Both the position numbers and the translations under genes were made by a program. This document shows positions 17,453 to 25,728 of a stretch of DNA of 64,000 nt, in pieces; within the stretch, counting starts at the first letter, position 1; the number at the start of each line of letters is the position of its first letter. Under the pieces are notes generated by a model. That model saw nothing but the letters and a program-made list of their open reading frames with translations. It was not told the origin of the DNA and ran no database searches. The stretch is from GCA-2715645 sp042095375 (GTDB taxonomy: Bacteria; Bacteroidota; Bacteroidia; Cytophagales; MED-G16), in the NCBI GenBank assembly GCA_042095375.1, contig JBELBJ010000002.1:62001-126000 (forward strand), written 5' to 3'.

Positions 17453-17856
17453 TCAACTAGATCTTTTTTAAAGGTTGTAGTATAAATCATATCAAATGGT
17501 TCATAAGAAAGAGTATCTACAAGTTTTCTAATATAAGAAAACTTCATGGTATTTAAATCAATAAAGTCTACTTTAAATCTTCTAACATAACTTCCAGTTC
17601 CAACTGAATCCAAATACATAAGATATAAGCTATCATAATCAGAATTAAATTCATATTGATAAAGGTTATTATAATAAAAAACTAGATTATCAGTTCTGAA
17701 AGATAAAAGTTCAATTGGATTTTCATAATTAAGAGTATCATTAGAAAGGCTTCTAGTAATCTGTACTCTCTTCCAATTACCTGAAAATTGAATCTCTTTT
17801 TTATAAAAACTACAATTTGAAAAAAATATTAGTAGTAGTATTAAAAAGTGTCTCAT
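17449..17856 (-). CDS. Small lipoprotein, lipocalin-like, unknown function
   Basis: The 135-residue protein starts with a hydrophobic leader ending in FFSNC, a probable lipobox with Cys15. The mature part opens with FSGNWKRVQI and is rich in alternating beta strands, resembling the GxW start of lipocalin-like domains in two other small proteins of this window (22773 and 27649). I do not recognise a named family. It is the first gene of a two-gene leftward unit with the YwqK-like gene (four-base overlap). It is divergent from the small membrane protein gene at 17896 across 39 bases. Confidence 0.65.
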   Translation of the reverse strand: MRHFLILLLIFFSNCSFYKKEIQFSGNWKRVQITRSLSNDTLNYENPIELLSFRTDNLVFYYNNLYQYEFNSDYDSLYLMYLDSVGTGSYVRRFKVDFIDLNTMKFSYIRKLVDTLSYEPFDMIYTTTFKKDLVE

Positions 17857-17895
17857 ATCTTATATAATTTTATAAAAATATTTATTCAAATCTAA

Positions 17896-18114
17896 ATGGA
17901 AATTAGTTGGTTTAAAATTATTATAATTTTATTCTCAGTCTGGATGGCTTATTTTTCTCTTGGAGCATTTGCAAATATGACTGAAAATAAAGTTTTATTA
18001 TCAATTTTTAAATTATTTAAAATACTACTAATTACAGCAATTATAATTGTAGTAGCAATGTATTTTCTAAATGGACTTGATGTATCATCAATTACATCTG
18101 GAATAAAAAAATAA
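17896..18114 (+). CDS. Small two-helix membrane protein, unknown function
   Basis: The 72-residue protein has two predicted transmembrane helices, at about residues 5-27 and 40-60, separated by a short NMTENK turn, and a short polar tail. There is no recognised family. It sits six bases before the TonB receptor gene and in the same orientation, so it is probably in its operon; small membrane proteins in such positions may assist the uptake system, but that is speculation. Confidence 0.6.
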   Translation: MEISWFKIIIILFSVWMAYFSLGAFANMTENKVLLSIFKLFKILLITAIIIVVAMYFLNGLDVSSITSGIKK

Positions 18115-18120
18115 TAAAAG

Positions 18121-20373
18121 TTGAAAAAATTATTTTTTATAAAAGTTTTATTAATAATTCATTTTTCATCTTTTTCACAAATTTTTATTGAAGGAATAAT
18201 TAAGGAAAATATTTATAATTTTCCTATTGAAGGAATTCAAATCATTTATAATAATGAAACCACTTATTCTAACGCCAAAGGAAAGTTTATAATTGAATTA
18301 CAAAATCTACCTGCACTATTATATTTAACCTCACCTTTTTTTTTTGAAAAATACATCAACATAAAAGATGAAAAAAAATTAGAAATAATTTTAACAAATA
18401 GAGGTTCGATATTAGAGGAGGTAATAGTTAAATCAGAAATAAATAAAAAAAAATTAAAGAATACAGCTTCTTCAATTTCAATAATTAAAGATATAGAAAC
18501 AAGAAAGATTTCTGATATATCAATTCAGTCAGGGTTGAATGAAATTCCAGGGGTTTATATGCACACTGGATCTTTAAATACAAATAGAATAACTATTAGA
18601 GGTATGGGATCAAGATCTCCATATTCTACTAATAAAATTAAATCTTATATAAATAATATTCCTCTAAGTAATGGTGTTGGTGAAACTACAATAGAAGATT
18701 TAGGTATTAATTTATTTAATCAAGTAGAAACAATAAAAGGACCAAACTCGAGCATTTATGGAGCAGGTCTTGGTGGAGCAATTTTGCTTAATTTAGAAAA
18801 ATCAAAAGAACATAGCCTGTCTTATTCATCTTTTTTTGGCTCATACAAAACAACAAAAAATGAAATAAATCTTTATAAGAAAATTAATAAAGTTGACTTT
18901 CAAATTAATTTTCAAAATCTTTCTAGTGATGGATATAGAGATAATAATAGTTACACAAGAAATAATGCCTTTGGGTATTTAGGATATAATATAAATGATA
19001 AAATCAAATTAGATTTAATTTATAATTTTATAAACCTAGATTCTGAAATTCCATCCTCATTGAATATAGATGATTTCAATTTAAACCCATCAAAAGCAGC
19101 TGAAAGTTGGAAAAATGCAAATGGCAATGAAAAATATAAAAAAAATCTATCTGCTATTTCATTTGATTACAATTCATCAAATTATAATTTAATTGCAAAT
19201 ATTTTTTATAATAATTATAAATCTGATGAAAAAAGACCGTTTAACTTTTTAAAAGAGAATAGTAATGGATTTGGATCAAGAATTGTTAACACTATTATAA
19301 AAGAAAATCAAAAAATCAATTTCGGATTTGAATTTTTTCGAGAAAATTATTTATGGAAGACTTTTGACAATTACGGGACTGATTCAGAAAAAATATTAAA
19401 CGATCAAAATGAGAAAAGAAATAATTTTTTGATATTTTCCAAATATGAAATTGAAATAAATAATACCTCTATAATAACATTTGGATTGAGTTCAAATAAT
19501 ATAAAATATAATTGGGAAACCATTGAATATAATGATCTAAACCCTCAAGAATTAAAAAATAAAGATTCAAAAAAATATAAATATCAAAATATTATTTCTC
19601 CTAAAATTTCATTAAATAAAACTATTTCAAATCAAAATTTATTTTTTACAATTAGTCATGGTTATTCCCCACCAAATATTGATGAAACTTTAGATGATAA
19701 GGGTTTAGTTAATCCAAACATAAAACCCGAATCAGGTTGGAATTACGAGTTAGGGATTAGGGGCAATCTAATTAATAGGAAAGTTTCGTATGATCTTAAC
19801 TTGTATCTTATGAAAATAAAAAACTTATTAGTAGCTCAAAGAACTTCGGCAGATACTTATGTAGGAGTAAATGCTGGGAAAACATCTCATCCAGGTATTG
19901 AGTTATCGATAAATTCATCAGTTTGGAATTCAATAGATAATAAAAAAAACATTACATCTGAAGTTTATTTTTCAAAGAACTGGCACAAATTTATTGAATT
20001 TGTAAATGAAGGAAATATCTACTCCAATAATTATTTAACTGGCGTTCCTTTACATACCGTTAATAAAAACATTACATTTAAAATCAATAAAATCAAAGGA
20101 ACAATAAATTTTCAGAATACTGGGAAAATACCAATAAATGATAATAATTCAGAATATTCTGAACCTTATATGTTGTGGAATTTGAAAATAGGTAAATTAT
20201 TTAAAGTCAATAAAATTAATTTAAATATAATAACAGGTGTTAAAAATTTATTTGATGAAAAATATGCTTCAATGATACTAATTAATGCAAAAGGGTTTGG
20301 GGGGAGGAAACCTAGGTATTTTTATCCAGGTCTTCCAAGAAATTATTTTATATCTTTAAATCTTAAAGTTTAA
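18121..20373 (+). CDS. TonB-dependent outer-membrane receptor
   Basis: The 750-residue protein begins at a TTG codon (LKKLFFIK...) followed by a signal peptide ending at SFSQ. Residues about 20-100 are a carboxypeptidase-regulatory-like domain, typical of Bacteroidota receptors. The plug follows (ISIQSGLNEIPGVYMHTG, RITIRGMGSRSPY, VETIKGPNSSIYGAGLGGAIL) at about 130-220. The remainder is a 22-strand-type barrel ending in a strand with a terminal aromatic-hydrophobic pattern (NYFISLNLKV). Size and plug resemble siderophore or vitamin receptors more than SusC proteins, which are usually about 1000 residues. The next gene, four bases on, is an exported esterase, which hints that the ligand is an ester such as a siderophore. 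Confidence 0.92.
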   Translation: MKKLFFIKVLLIIHFSSFSQIFIEGIIKENIYNFPIEGIQIIYNNETTYSNAKGKFIIELQNLPALLYLTSPFFFEKYINIKDEKKLEIILTNRGSILEEVIVKSEINKKKLKNTASSISIIKDIETRKISDISIQSGLNEIPGVYMHTGSLNTNRITIRGMGSRSPYSTNKIKSYINNIPLSNGVGETTIEDLGINLFNQVETIKGPNSSIYGAGLGGAILLNLEKSKEHSLSYSSFFGSYKTTKNEINLYKKINKVDFQINFQNLSSDGYRDNNSYTRNNAFGYLGYNINDKIKLDLIYNFINLDSEIPSSLNIDDFNLNPSKAAESWKNANGNEKYKKNLSAISFDYNSSNYNLIANIFYNNYKSDEKRPFNFLKENSNGFGSRIVNTIIKENQKINFGFEFFRENYLWKTFDNYGTDSEKILNDQNEKRNNFLIFSKYEIEINNTSIITFGLSSNNIKYNWETIEYNDLNPQELKNKDSKKYKYQNIISPKISLNKTISNQNLFFTISHGYSPPNIDETLDDKGLVNPNIKPESGWNYELGIRGNLINRKVSYDLNLYLMKIKNLLVAQRTSADTYVGVNAGKTSHPGIELSINSSVWNSIDNKKNITSEVYFSKNWHKFIEFVNEGNIYSNNYLTGVPLHTVNKNITFKINKIKGTINFQNTGKIPINDNNSEYSEPYMLWNLKIGKLFKVNKINLNIITGVKNLFDEKYASMILINAKGFGGRKPRYFYPGLPRNYFISLNLKV

Positions 20374-20377
20374 AAAT

Positions 20378-22162
20378 ATGAAAAATAAAACTCTAAATTA
20401 TTTCAATTCAAATTCATATCACAGAAATTATATTTTATCAATAAAACGAATATTAATAGTATTAATATCCTTTATTCTAATTTATTGCTCAGAAAAACAG
20501 ATTTATAATAAAACAAAATTTGAAATAACTTATCCAGAAAAATTTGCAGAAAATGGATACGATGGGAGGTTGCTTTTGATGATCAGTAATAACAATAATG
20601 CTGAACCAAGATTTCAAATTAATGACAGTCATAATACTCAAATAATATTTGGTATTGATGTTGAATCTTGGAAAAGTGGAGAAACTAAAACATTTGATTC
20701 TAATGTATATGGATATCCCATTAAGTCCATCGAAAATTTAAAAGAAGGTGAGTATTATGTGCAAGCATTTTTACATAAATACGAAACGTTCAATTTATCA
20801 ACTGGATATAAAGTAAAACTACCTAAAGATCAAGGAGAAGGACAAAAATGGAATATAAGCCCTAAAAATCTTTATAGTACTCCAAAAAAAATAAAAATTA
20901 CAAAATCTGGTACAATTAAGTTGTCACTTGAAAATGAAATTCCTCCAATAGAATCTATTAAAGATTCCAAATATATAAAGCATGTTAAAATAAAGAGCGA
21001 AATGTTATCAAAGTTTTGGGGTAGAGATATGTATTTACAAGCTAATGTTCTTATTCCTCATAATTTTGATAAAAATTCAAATAATAAATATCCATTAATG
21101 ATCTTTCATGGACACTTCCCAAATACATTTCGAGGATTTAGAACTGAACCTCCAACTGCACCAAAAGAAGATACAATATTTAATTCTAGGTTTGGAATTA
21201 CGGGATATAAATATATTCAAGAAAAAGAAGCATATGACTTATATAAAAATTGGATTAGTGATGATTTTCCTAGATTTATTGCAATTGAAATTCAACATCA
21301 AAACCCTTATTATGATGATTCTTATGCTGTTAATTCTGCAAATTTAGGACCTTATGGTGATGCTATTACATATGAGTTAATCCCACATGTAGAAGATTTA
21401 TTTAATGGTGTTGGAGAAGGATGGGGAAGATTTCTCTATGGCGGATCAACAGGCGGTTGGGAAGCATTAGCAGTTCAAGTCTTTTATCCTAAAGAATATA
21501 ATGGTTGCTTTGCCGCATGTCCAGACCCTATTGATTTTAGAGCTTTTACTGTAGTAAATATTTATGAAGATGAAAATGCATATTATCATAAAAGTTATTA
21601 TAAAAAAACTTTAAGAGCTGGAATGAGAGATGGTAAGGGGATTATAAAATCTCACTTGATAGATATGAATCACAGAGAAATGGTTTTGGGTTCTAAAGGA
21701 AGATCAGGAGATCAATGGGATATATGGCAAGCTGTTTTTTCTCCAGTAGGAACTGATGGATATCCTAGACCAATATGGGATAAAAAATCTGGGAAAATAG
21801 ATAAAAATGTTGCGGAATATTGGAAAGAAAATTATGATTTAAGTTATATTTTAAAAAGAGATTGGAATAAAATTGGAAATGATTTAAGAGGAAAGTTATA
21901 TATATATTGTGGTGATATGGATAACTATTACTTAAATAATGCTGTTGTTTTAACTGAACAATTTCTTGAGTCAACAAAAAATCCTTATTATGATGGAGAA
22001 GTAGATTACGGTAACCTAGCTGAACATTGTTGGAATGGTGATCATGAAAACCCAAATCATATTTCAAGACTTAGATATAACACTATGTACTTACCTAAAA
22101 TCAAAGAGAGATTAAAACAAACTGCTCCAAAAAATCATAATCTAGTTAATTGGGGCATATAG
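20378..22162 (+). CDS. Exported lipoprotein alpha/beta-hydrolase, putative esterase
   Basis: The 594-residue protein has an N-terminal hydrophobic segment ending in LIYC (about residue 36), a probable lipoprotein signal after an unusually long polar lead of 20 or so residues. The C-terminal half is an alpha/beta hydrolase of the putative-esterase type: YPLMIFHGH forms the oxyanion strand, Ser357 lies in the nucleophile elbow GGSTGGW, and an acid and a late histidine are expected in CGDMDNYY and the NLAEHCWNGDHENPNH region. The N-terminal 200 residues form a separate beta domain. Placement four bases after the TonB receptor suggests hydrolysis of the imported or surface-bound ligand. Confidence 0.8.
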   Translation: MKNKTLNYFNSNSYHRNYILSIKRILIVLISFILIYCSEKQIYNKTKFEITYPEKFAENGYDGRLLLMISNNNNAEPRFQINDSHNTQIIFGIDVESWKSGETKTFDSNVYGYPIKSIENLKEGEYYVQAFLHKYETFNLSTGYKVKLPKDQGEGQKWNISPKNLYSTPKKIKITKSGTIKLSLENEIPPIESIKDSKYIKHVKIKSEMLSKFWGRDMYLQANVLIPHNFDKNSNNKYPLMIFHGHFPNTFRGFRTEPPTAPKEDTIFNSRFGITGYKYIQEKEAYDLYKNWISDDFPRFIAIEIQHQNPYYDDSYAVNSANLGPYGDAITYELIPHVEDLFNGVGEGWGRFLYGGSTGGWEALAVQVFYPKEYNGCFAACPDPIDFRAFTVVNIYEDENAYYHKSYYKKTLRAGMRDGKGIIKSHLIDMNHREMVLGSKGRSGDQWDIWQAVFSPVGTDGYPRPIWDKKSGKIDKNVAEYWKENYDLSYILKRDWNKIGNDLRGKLYIYCGDMDNYYLNNAVVLTEQFLESTKNPYYDGEVDYGNLAEHCWNGDHENPNHISRLRYNTMYLPKIKERLKQTAPKNHNLVNWGI

Positions 22163-22165
22163 TTG

Positions 22166-22501
22166 TCATTTAAATAATAAGTGCATTTTTTCCTTTTTCC
22201 TCCACCCTGCTTGTGATTTATATTTAACAAAAAAAATTTTTAAATCACTTTGAGACTCATAATCAACAAAAAAAAGTTTTTTATCAGCTTGTGATTGATA
22301 TCTTACAAAAAACCATAATCCATTATTTCCTTTTGCCTGTGACTGATAGTCTAATTTAAAAACCTTTAGATCAGATTGAGATTCATACTCAGTAACAAAA
22401 ACATTGATATCTGCTTGAGAAGAATAATCTACTGAAAAAACTTTTTGAGAAAAAGCATTAAAACTTATTAAAATGAAAAACAATAAAATATTACTTTTCA
22501 T
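22166..22501 (-). CDS. Secreted 13-residue-repeat protein, predicted 7(1) septoil-knot (DUF6150) family
   Basis: After a signal peptide ending at NAFSQ (residue 19), nearly the whole 92-residue mature protein consists of six copies of a 13-residue repeat of the form (K/N)(V/L/I)Fx(V)(D/E)YxSQ(A/S)D, for example KLFFVDYESQSDL. The third and fourth copies are separated by a KGNNG insertion, and the last copy ends in AGW. This pattern matches what I recall of the DUF6150 family, now called the 7(1) septoil-knot domain, whose chain forms the most complex known protein knot. Family assignment is from memory of the pattern. Cellular role is unknown. It is followed in the operon sense by nothing and preceded by a small coiled-coil gene overlapping by 11 bases. 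Confidence 0.7.
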   Translation of the reverse strand: MKSNILLFFILISFNAFSQKVFSVDYSSQADINVFVTEYESQSDLKVFKLDYQSQAKGNNGLWFFVRYQSQADKKLFFVDYESQSDLKIFFVKYKSQAGWRKKEKMHLLFK

Positions 22502-22715
22502 TTATTAATGATTGTAACTGAAAAGTCATTGTATTAGCAGATTTAGCATACCTTGCTGCTTCTACAGACTCTTTTTTTATCTCATCTAATTCAAATTGAC
22601 TATATTCTATTTTAGATGTTATGTCATTCAAATTATTCCTAATTTGAAAGTTTTGATAAGCTAAAACTAAAATCCCAATAAAAGTTAAATTTTGAAAATT
22701 AATAAATTTGTTCAT
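22491..22715 (-). CDS. Small membrane-anchored coiled-coil protein
   Basis: The 74-residue protein has one N-terminal hydrophobic helix (residues 8-25) followed by a heptad-rich helix (RNNLNDITSKIEYSQFELDEIKK and on to residue 70), so it is probably a membrane-anchored coiled coil. No family is recognised. Its end overlaps the start of the septoil-knot-like gene by 11 bases, which supports a two-gene leftward unit and real coding status for both. Confidence 0.6.
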   Translation of the reverse strand: MNKFINFQNLTFIGILVLAYQNFQIRNNLNDITSKIEYSQFELDEIKKESVEAARYAKSANTMTFQLQSLINEK

Positions 22716-22772
22716 ATATTATAATTTGATATTTAATTAAAAAAAAAAAATGAATTATTTAATTTTAAAACT

Positions 22773-23165
22773 ATGAATTATATGTTAAATATTTTATTAA
22801 TTCTATTTATAAAATTTTATTCAATTGAAAATTATAATAAAAACTTATTAGGTGTTTGGAATCTTATTTCAAAAGTAGAGATAATTGACGGTCAAACAGA
22901 TAAAGAAAATGAAAGTATAATCAATTATAAAATTGGTGAAAAGGTCATGGAACTTAAATCTAATAATACAATTATTGAATATCAGGGGAGAGATCTAAAA
23001 GAATTAAAATGTAAAATATCAAAAAAAAATATTAATATATTTGAAGAAAACGGAAGTTCAATAGAGTTGATTTATTATCTAATTAATGACACCTTAGTAA
23101 TTGAAAATTATGATCAAAATAAATTCATAAAAAAAATATATATAAAAGAAGATTTGAAATTTTGA
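22773..23165 (+). CDS. Small secreted lipocalin-like protein
   Basis: The 130-residue protein has a hydrophobic leader (residues 1-18) followed by KNLLGVWNLISKVEI, the GxW signature that opens lipocalin-like beta-barrels, and then alternating strands ending NDTLVIENYDQNKFIKKIYI. The layout matches the protein at 27649, which has LVGTWERV and NDTLIIETF at equivalent places, so the two are probably paralogues. Ligand and role are unknown. It overlaps a very short basic ORF at its 3' end by four bases. Confidence 0.65.
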   Translation: MNYMLNILLILFIKFYSIENYNKNLLGVWNLISKVEIIDGQTDKENESIINYKIGEKVMELKSNNTIIEYQGRDLKELKCKISKKNINIFEENGSSIELIYYLINDTLVIENYDQNKFIKKIYIKEDLKF

Positions 23166-23296
23166 AAAAAAAAATAAGCGATAAAGAAAAAAGAAGAGAT
23201 GCTCAAATAGCTAGAAGAAAGAATATTACAAAAATTAAACCATCAGGAAAAATTTATAAAAGAAATAAAAGAGTAAATAATAGTGTTGATGAATAA
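23162..23296 (+). CDS. Possible small basic protein (44 residues)
   Basis: A TTG-initiated reading frame overlaps the previous stop as TTGA and encodes 44 residues, strongly basic, with DKEKRRDAQIARRKN in the middle and PSGKIYKRNKR after it. The high Lys/Arg content and stop-start overlap are typical of a translated downstream gene. AT-rich DNA easily yields lysine codons, however, and no family is recognised. If real it probably binds nucleic acid or ribosomes. Confidence 0.4.
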   Translation: MKKKISDKEKRRDAQIARRKNITKIKPSGKIYKRNKRVNNSVDE

Positions 23297-23363
23297 TAAT
23301 ATAATTTTTTAATCTTCAATAAAATCAAAAAATGATAATCCTAAACTAAATTTAAAAAAAACG

Positions 23364-24893
23364 ATGAAGAAGTTAATTATTTTATTTTTTATTATATCTG
23401 TAAGTAATGGTTTTACGCAGAGTAGAAAAAAAATCCTAGAAACAACTAATGAAATAATTCAAGGGAACTGGAATAGGTTTTTTGAGATGTTATCAATACC
23501 AAATGATGGTTACGATTCTCCAAATATTGAAAAAAACATACAATGGTGTGAAAAAACTTTCTCAGATCTTGGATTTAAACTTGAAAGGGTCAAAGCCAAA
23601 AGCACAAGCCCTACCATGCCAAATCATCCTCTTCTAATAGGAAATAAATTTTTATCTGAAAATCTAAAAACAGTACTTATCTATTTTCATATGGACGGAC
23701 AACCTGTAGACCCTTCAAAATGGGATCAGAAAGATCCATTTGTTCCAATCCTAACAGAAAATATAAATGGTGAATGGAAAGAAATAGATAGAAATAAAAT
23801 TTTATATAAACCAAATCCTAATTGGAGAATTTTTGGAAGGTCAACCAGTGATGATAAAGGCCCTCCAATGATGTTAGTAAATGCATTGGAAGTGCTAAAT
23901 AAATTAAATATACAACCTAAATTTAATGTTAAATTGATTATAGATTTTCAGGAAGAAATGGGTTCACCTACTATTGTAGATGCAGTATCAAAGTTCAAGG
24001 AAAAACTTAAATCAGATTACTTACTAATTATTGATGGTCCAAGGCACCCATCAAATAAACCTACATTAACTTTTGGTGCAAGAGGAATTAGTAGAATTAC
24101 TTTAACATCTTATGGCCCTATTAAGCCTCAACATAGTGGGCATTTTGGAAACTATGCACCTAATCCAGCAATGAATTTATCTAAAATTCTCTCTTCAATG
24201 AAAGACTATTCAGGAAGGGTAATAATTCCAGGTTTTTATGATGGAATATTTATTTCTGATAAAATAAAAACTATTCTTGATGCAGTTCCAGATGATGAGA
24301 ATGAAATCAAGAAAGATCTTCTAATTTCAACTCCAGACCTGGTTGGAAATAATTATCAAGAGGCAATTCAATACCCATCTTTAAATATTAGAGGTCTAAA
24401 ATCAGGATGGGTTGGTAAAGAAGTTAGAACAATTGTTCCAAGTATTGCAATAGCAGAAATAGATGTTCGATTAGTCAAAGAAAGTAATCCAAATAGACTT
24501 TTAAAATTAATAAAGAATCACATTATTAATGAAGGCGCCTATGTAATAGAAAATAGAGAACCTACAATTGAGGAAAGGTTAAGTCAAAATAATATTATTA
24601 GATTTGATTCTAAAGTCAGCTATCTTGCCTATAGGACAGAAATAGATTCCCCTATTGGAAAATGGGCATCAAGTGCTTTAAAAAAAGCTTTTCAAGAAGG
24701 TCCTGTTAAAAAAAGAACATCTGGTGGATCTATACCTATTTCACCTTTTGTGACAACTTTAAATGTTCCAGCTCTTACATATCCATCAGTAAATAAGGAC
24801 AACAATCAACATAGTCCTAATGAAAATATCAGAGTTGGAAATTTTATAGACGGAACGATTGGTATGGTTTATCTTTTATTAGAAAATCCTTAG
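23364..24893 (+). CDS. Secreted M20-family metallopeptidase
   Basis: The 509-residue protein has a signal peptide ending at GFTQS (residue 20) and the M20 di-zinc peptidase fold. His109 and Asp111 lie in YFHMDGQPVD, the bridging Asp in GRSTSDDKGP (about 163), and the catalytic Glu-Glu pair is in FQEEMGSP (197-198). A dimerisation domain starts with FGARGISRITLTSYG, and a late histidine is in NNQHSPNEN. The family cleaves dipeptides or deacylates amino acids; export suggests processing of peptides taken up from outside. Its TAG stop overlaps the convergent PspC gene by four bases. Confidence 0.9.
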   Translation: MKKLIILFFIISVSNGFTQSRKKILETTNEIIQGNWNRFFEMLSIPNDGYDSPNIEKNIQWCEKTFSDLGFKLERVKAKSTSPTMPNHPLLIGNKFLSENLKTVLIYFHMDGQPVDPSKWDQKDPFVPILTENINGEWKEIDRNKILYKPNPNWRIFGRSTSDDKGPPMMLVNALEVLNKLNIQPKFNVKLIIDFQEEMGSPTIVDAVSKFKEKLKSDYLLIIDGPRHPSNKPTLTFGARGISRITLTSYGPIKPQHSGHFGNYAPNPAMNLSKILSSMKDYSGRVIIPGFYDGIFISDKIKTILDAVPDDENEIKKDLLISTPDLVGNNYQEAIQYPSLNIRGLKSGWVGKEVRTIVPSIAIAEIDVRLVKESNPNRLLKLIKNHIINEGAYVIENREPTIEERLSQNNIIRFDSKVSYLAYRTEIDSPIGKWASSALKKAFQEGPVKKRTSGGSIPISPFVTTLNVPALTYPSVNKDNNQHSPNENIRVGNFIDGTIGMVYLLLENP

Positions 24894-25075
24894 TAATTTT
24901 TATTTGGAATAAATGTCCAAGCAATAACATATGTTATAATTCCACTACCAGCACTTAAGGCAAATGCAAAAAACAATAGTCTTATAATAATTGGATCCAT
25001 TTCAAAATATTCTCCTATACCTTCACATACCCCAGCAATAATACCTTCTTTACTATTTCTTTTTAATTTTTTCAT
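24890..25075 (-). CDS. PspC-domain small membrane protein
   Basis: The 61-residue protein is a single PspC domain: KKLKRNSKEGIIAGVCEGIGEYF, then DPIIIRLLFFAFAL, then a hydrophobic segment ending TWTFIP-like (AWTFIP). PspC proteins are inner-membrane stress proteins, studied mainly in phage-shock systems, though in Bacteroidota single-domain PspC proteins usually occur without pspA. It starts 23 bases inside the end of the upstream beta-barrel gene and is probably co-transcribed with it. Confidence 0.92.
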   Translation of the reverse strand: MKKLKRNSKEGIIAGVCEGIGEYFEMDPIIIRLLFFAFALSAGSGIITYVIAWTFIPNKNY

Positions 25076-25721
25076 TTTTTTTAAAATTAATTAGATATCC
25101 AAATGAAAATTGACTGCTAATATTTTTCACTACATTTCCTTTACCACCTCCTGGTCTATTATTTAACAACCCGTAACCTAAATTTATGGTAAAAATAATA
25201 TTTCTTAAATAATAATTAGCTCCGAAATTCAGACCAATATCGATTGGCTTTAAAGTATGACCTTTATCTAAATCATTTCCAATTTTTCCTTTAATATTTT
25301 CTTTCATTATTGAATTTCTGATAGATTCTTTTATTGCATAAGCAAAGTATGGACCCAATTTTATCTCAAGATTTTTTATTGAAGGCAAATTATATACAAG
25401 AGATATTGGCACCTCTAAGTATGTGGAATAATTATATACATTCACTCCAAAAAAATCAACTACTTTATATCCCTTAATATTATAAATTAGTCCATATTCA
25501 AAAGAATATTCTTCATCAAGTACATTATTTAGTAAAATGCCTATATGAAATGCTGGGACAAAACCAGATGGTTGATCCAAATTACTCCCGTTAGAAATAG
25601 CTACTGATGATAAATTAAAACCGCTCTTTAATTGAATATTTTCTTGAGAAAATACATTAAACAAATTTGTTAGATAGAAAAATAATAAAAATTTAAACTT
25701 TGACTTTAAATTTATTTTCAT
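25053..25721 (-). CDS. Outer-membrane beta-barrel protein, PorT-like
   Basis: The 222-residue protein has a signal peptide (to about VFSQ, residue 26) and about eight amphipathic beta strands, with conserved-looking elements LKSGFNLSS, FHIGILLNN, YEFGLIYNIKGYKV-like and LKPIDIGLNFGANYYL. This matches the outer-membrane beta-barrel (PorT/porin family) small barrels of Bacteroidota. Some relatives serve in type IX secretion, but most are uncharacterised, so no role is assigned. The downstream PspC gene overlaps it by 23 bases and the upstream YkvI-like transporter gene ends seven bases before its start. Confidence 0.78.
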   Translation of the reverse strand: MKINLKSKFKFLLFFYLTNLFNVFSQENIQLKSGFNLSSVAISNGSNLDQPSGFVPAFHIGILLNNVLDEEYSFEYGLIYNIKGYKVVDFFGVNVYNYSTYLEVPISLVYNLPSIKNLEIKLGPYFAYAIKESIRNSIMKENIKGKIGNDLDKGHTLKPIDIGLNFGANYYLRNIIFTINLGYGLLNNRPGGGKGNVVKNISSQFSFGYLINFKKNEKIKKK

Positions 25722-25728
25722 AATTAAT

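Noticed and set aside
18121..22162. SusC/SusD polysaccharide utilisation locus
   Set aside because: The receptor is about 750 residues rather than about 1000, there is no SusD lipoprotein and no glycoside hydrolase beside it.
22185..22440. Short tandem repeats considered as a CRISPR array or DNA satellite
   Set aside because: The periodicity (39 bases) follows a 13-residue protein repeat with variable third codon positions, and there are no spacers or identical direct repeats.
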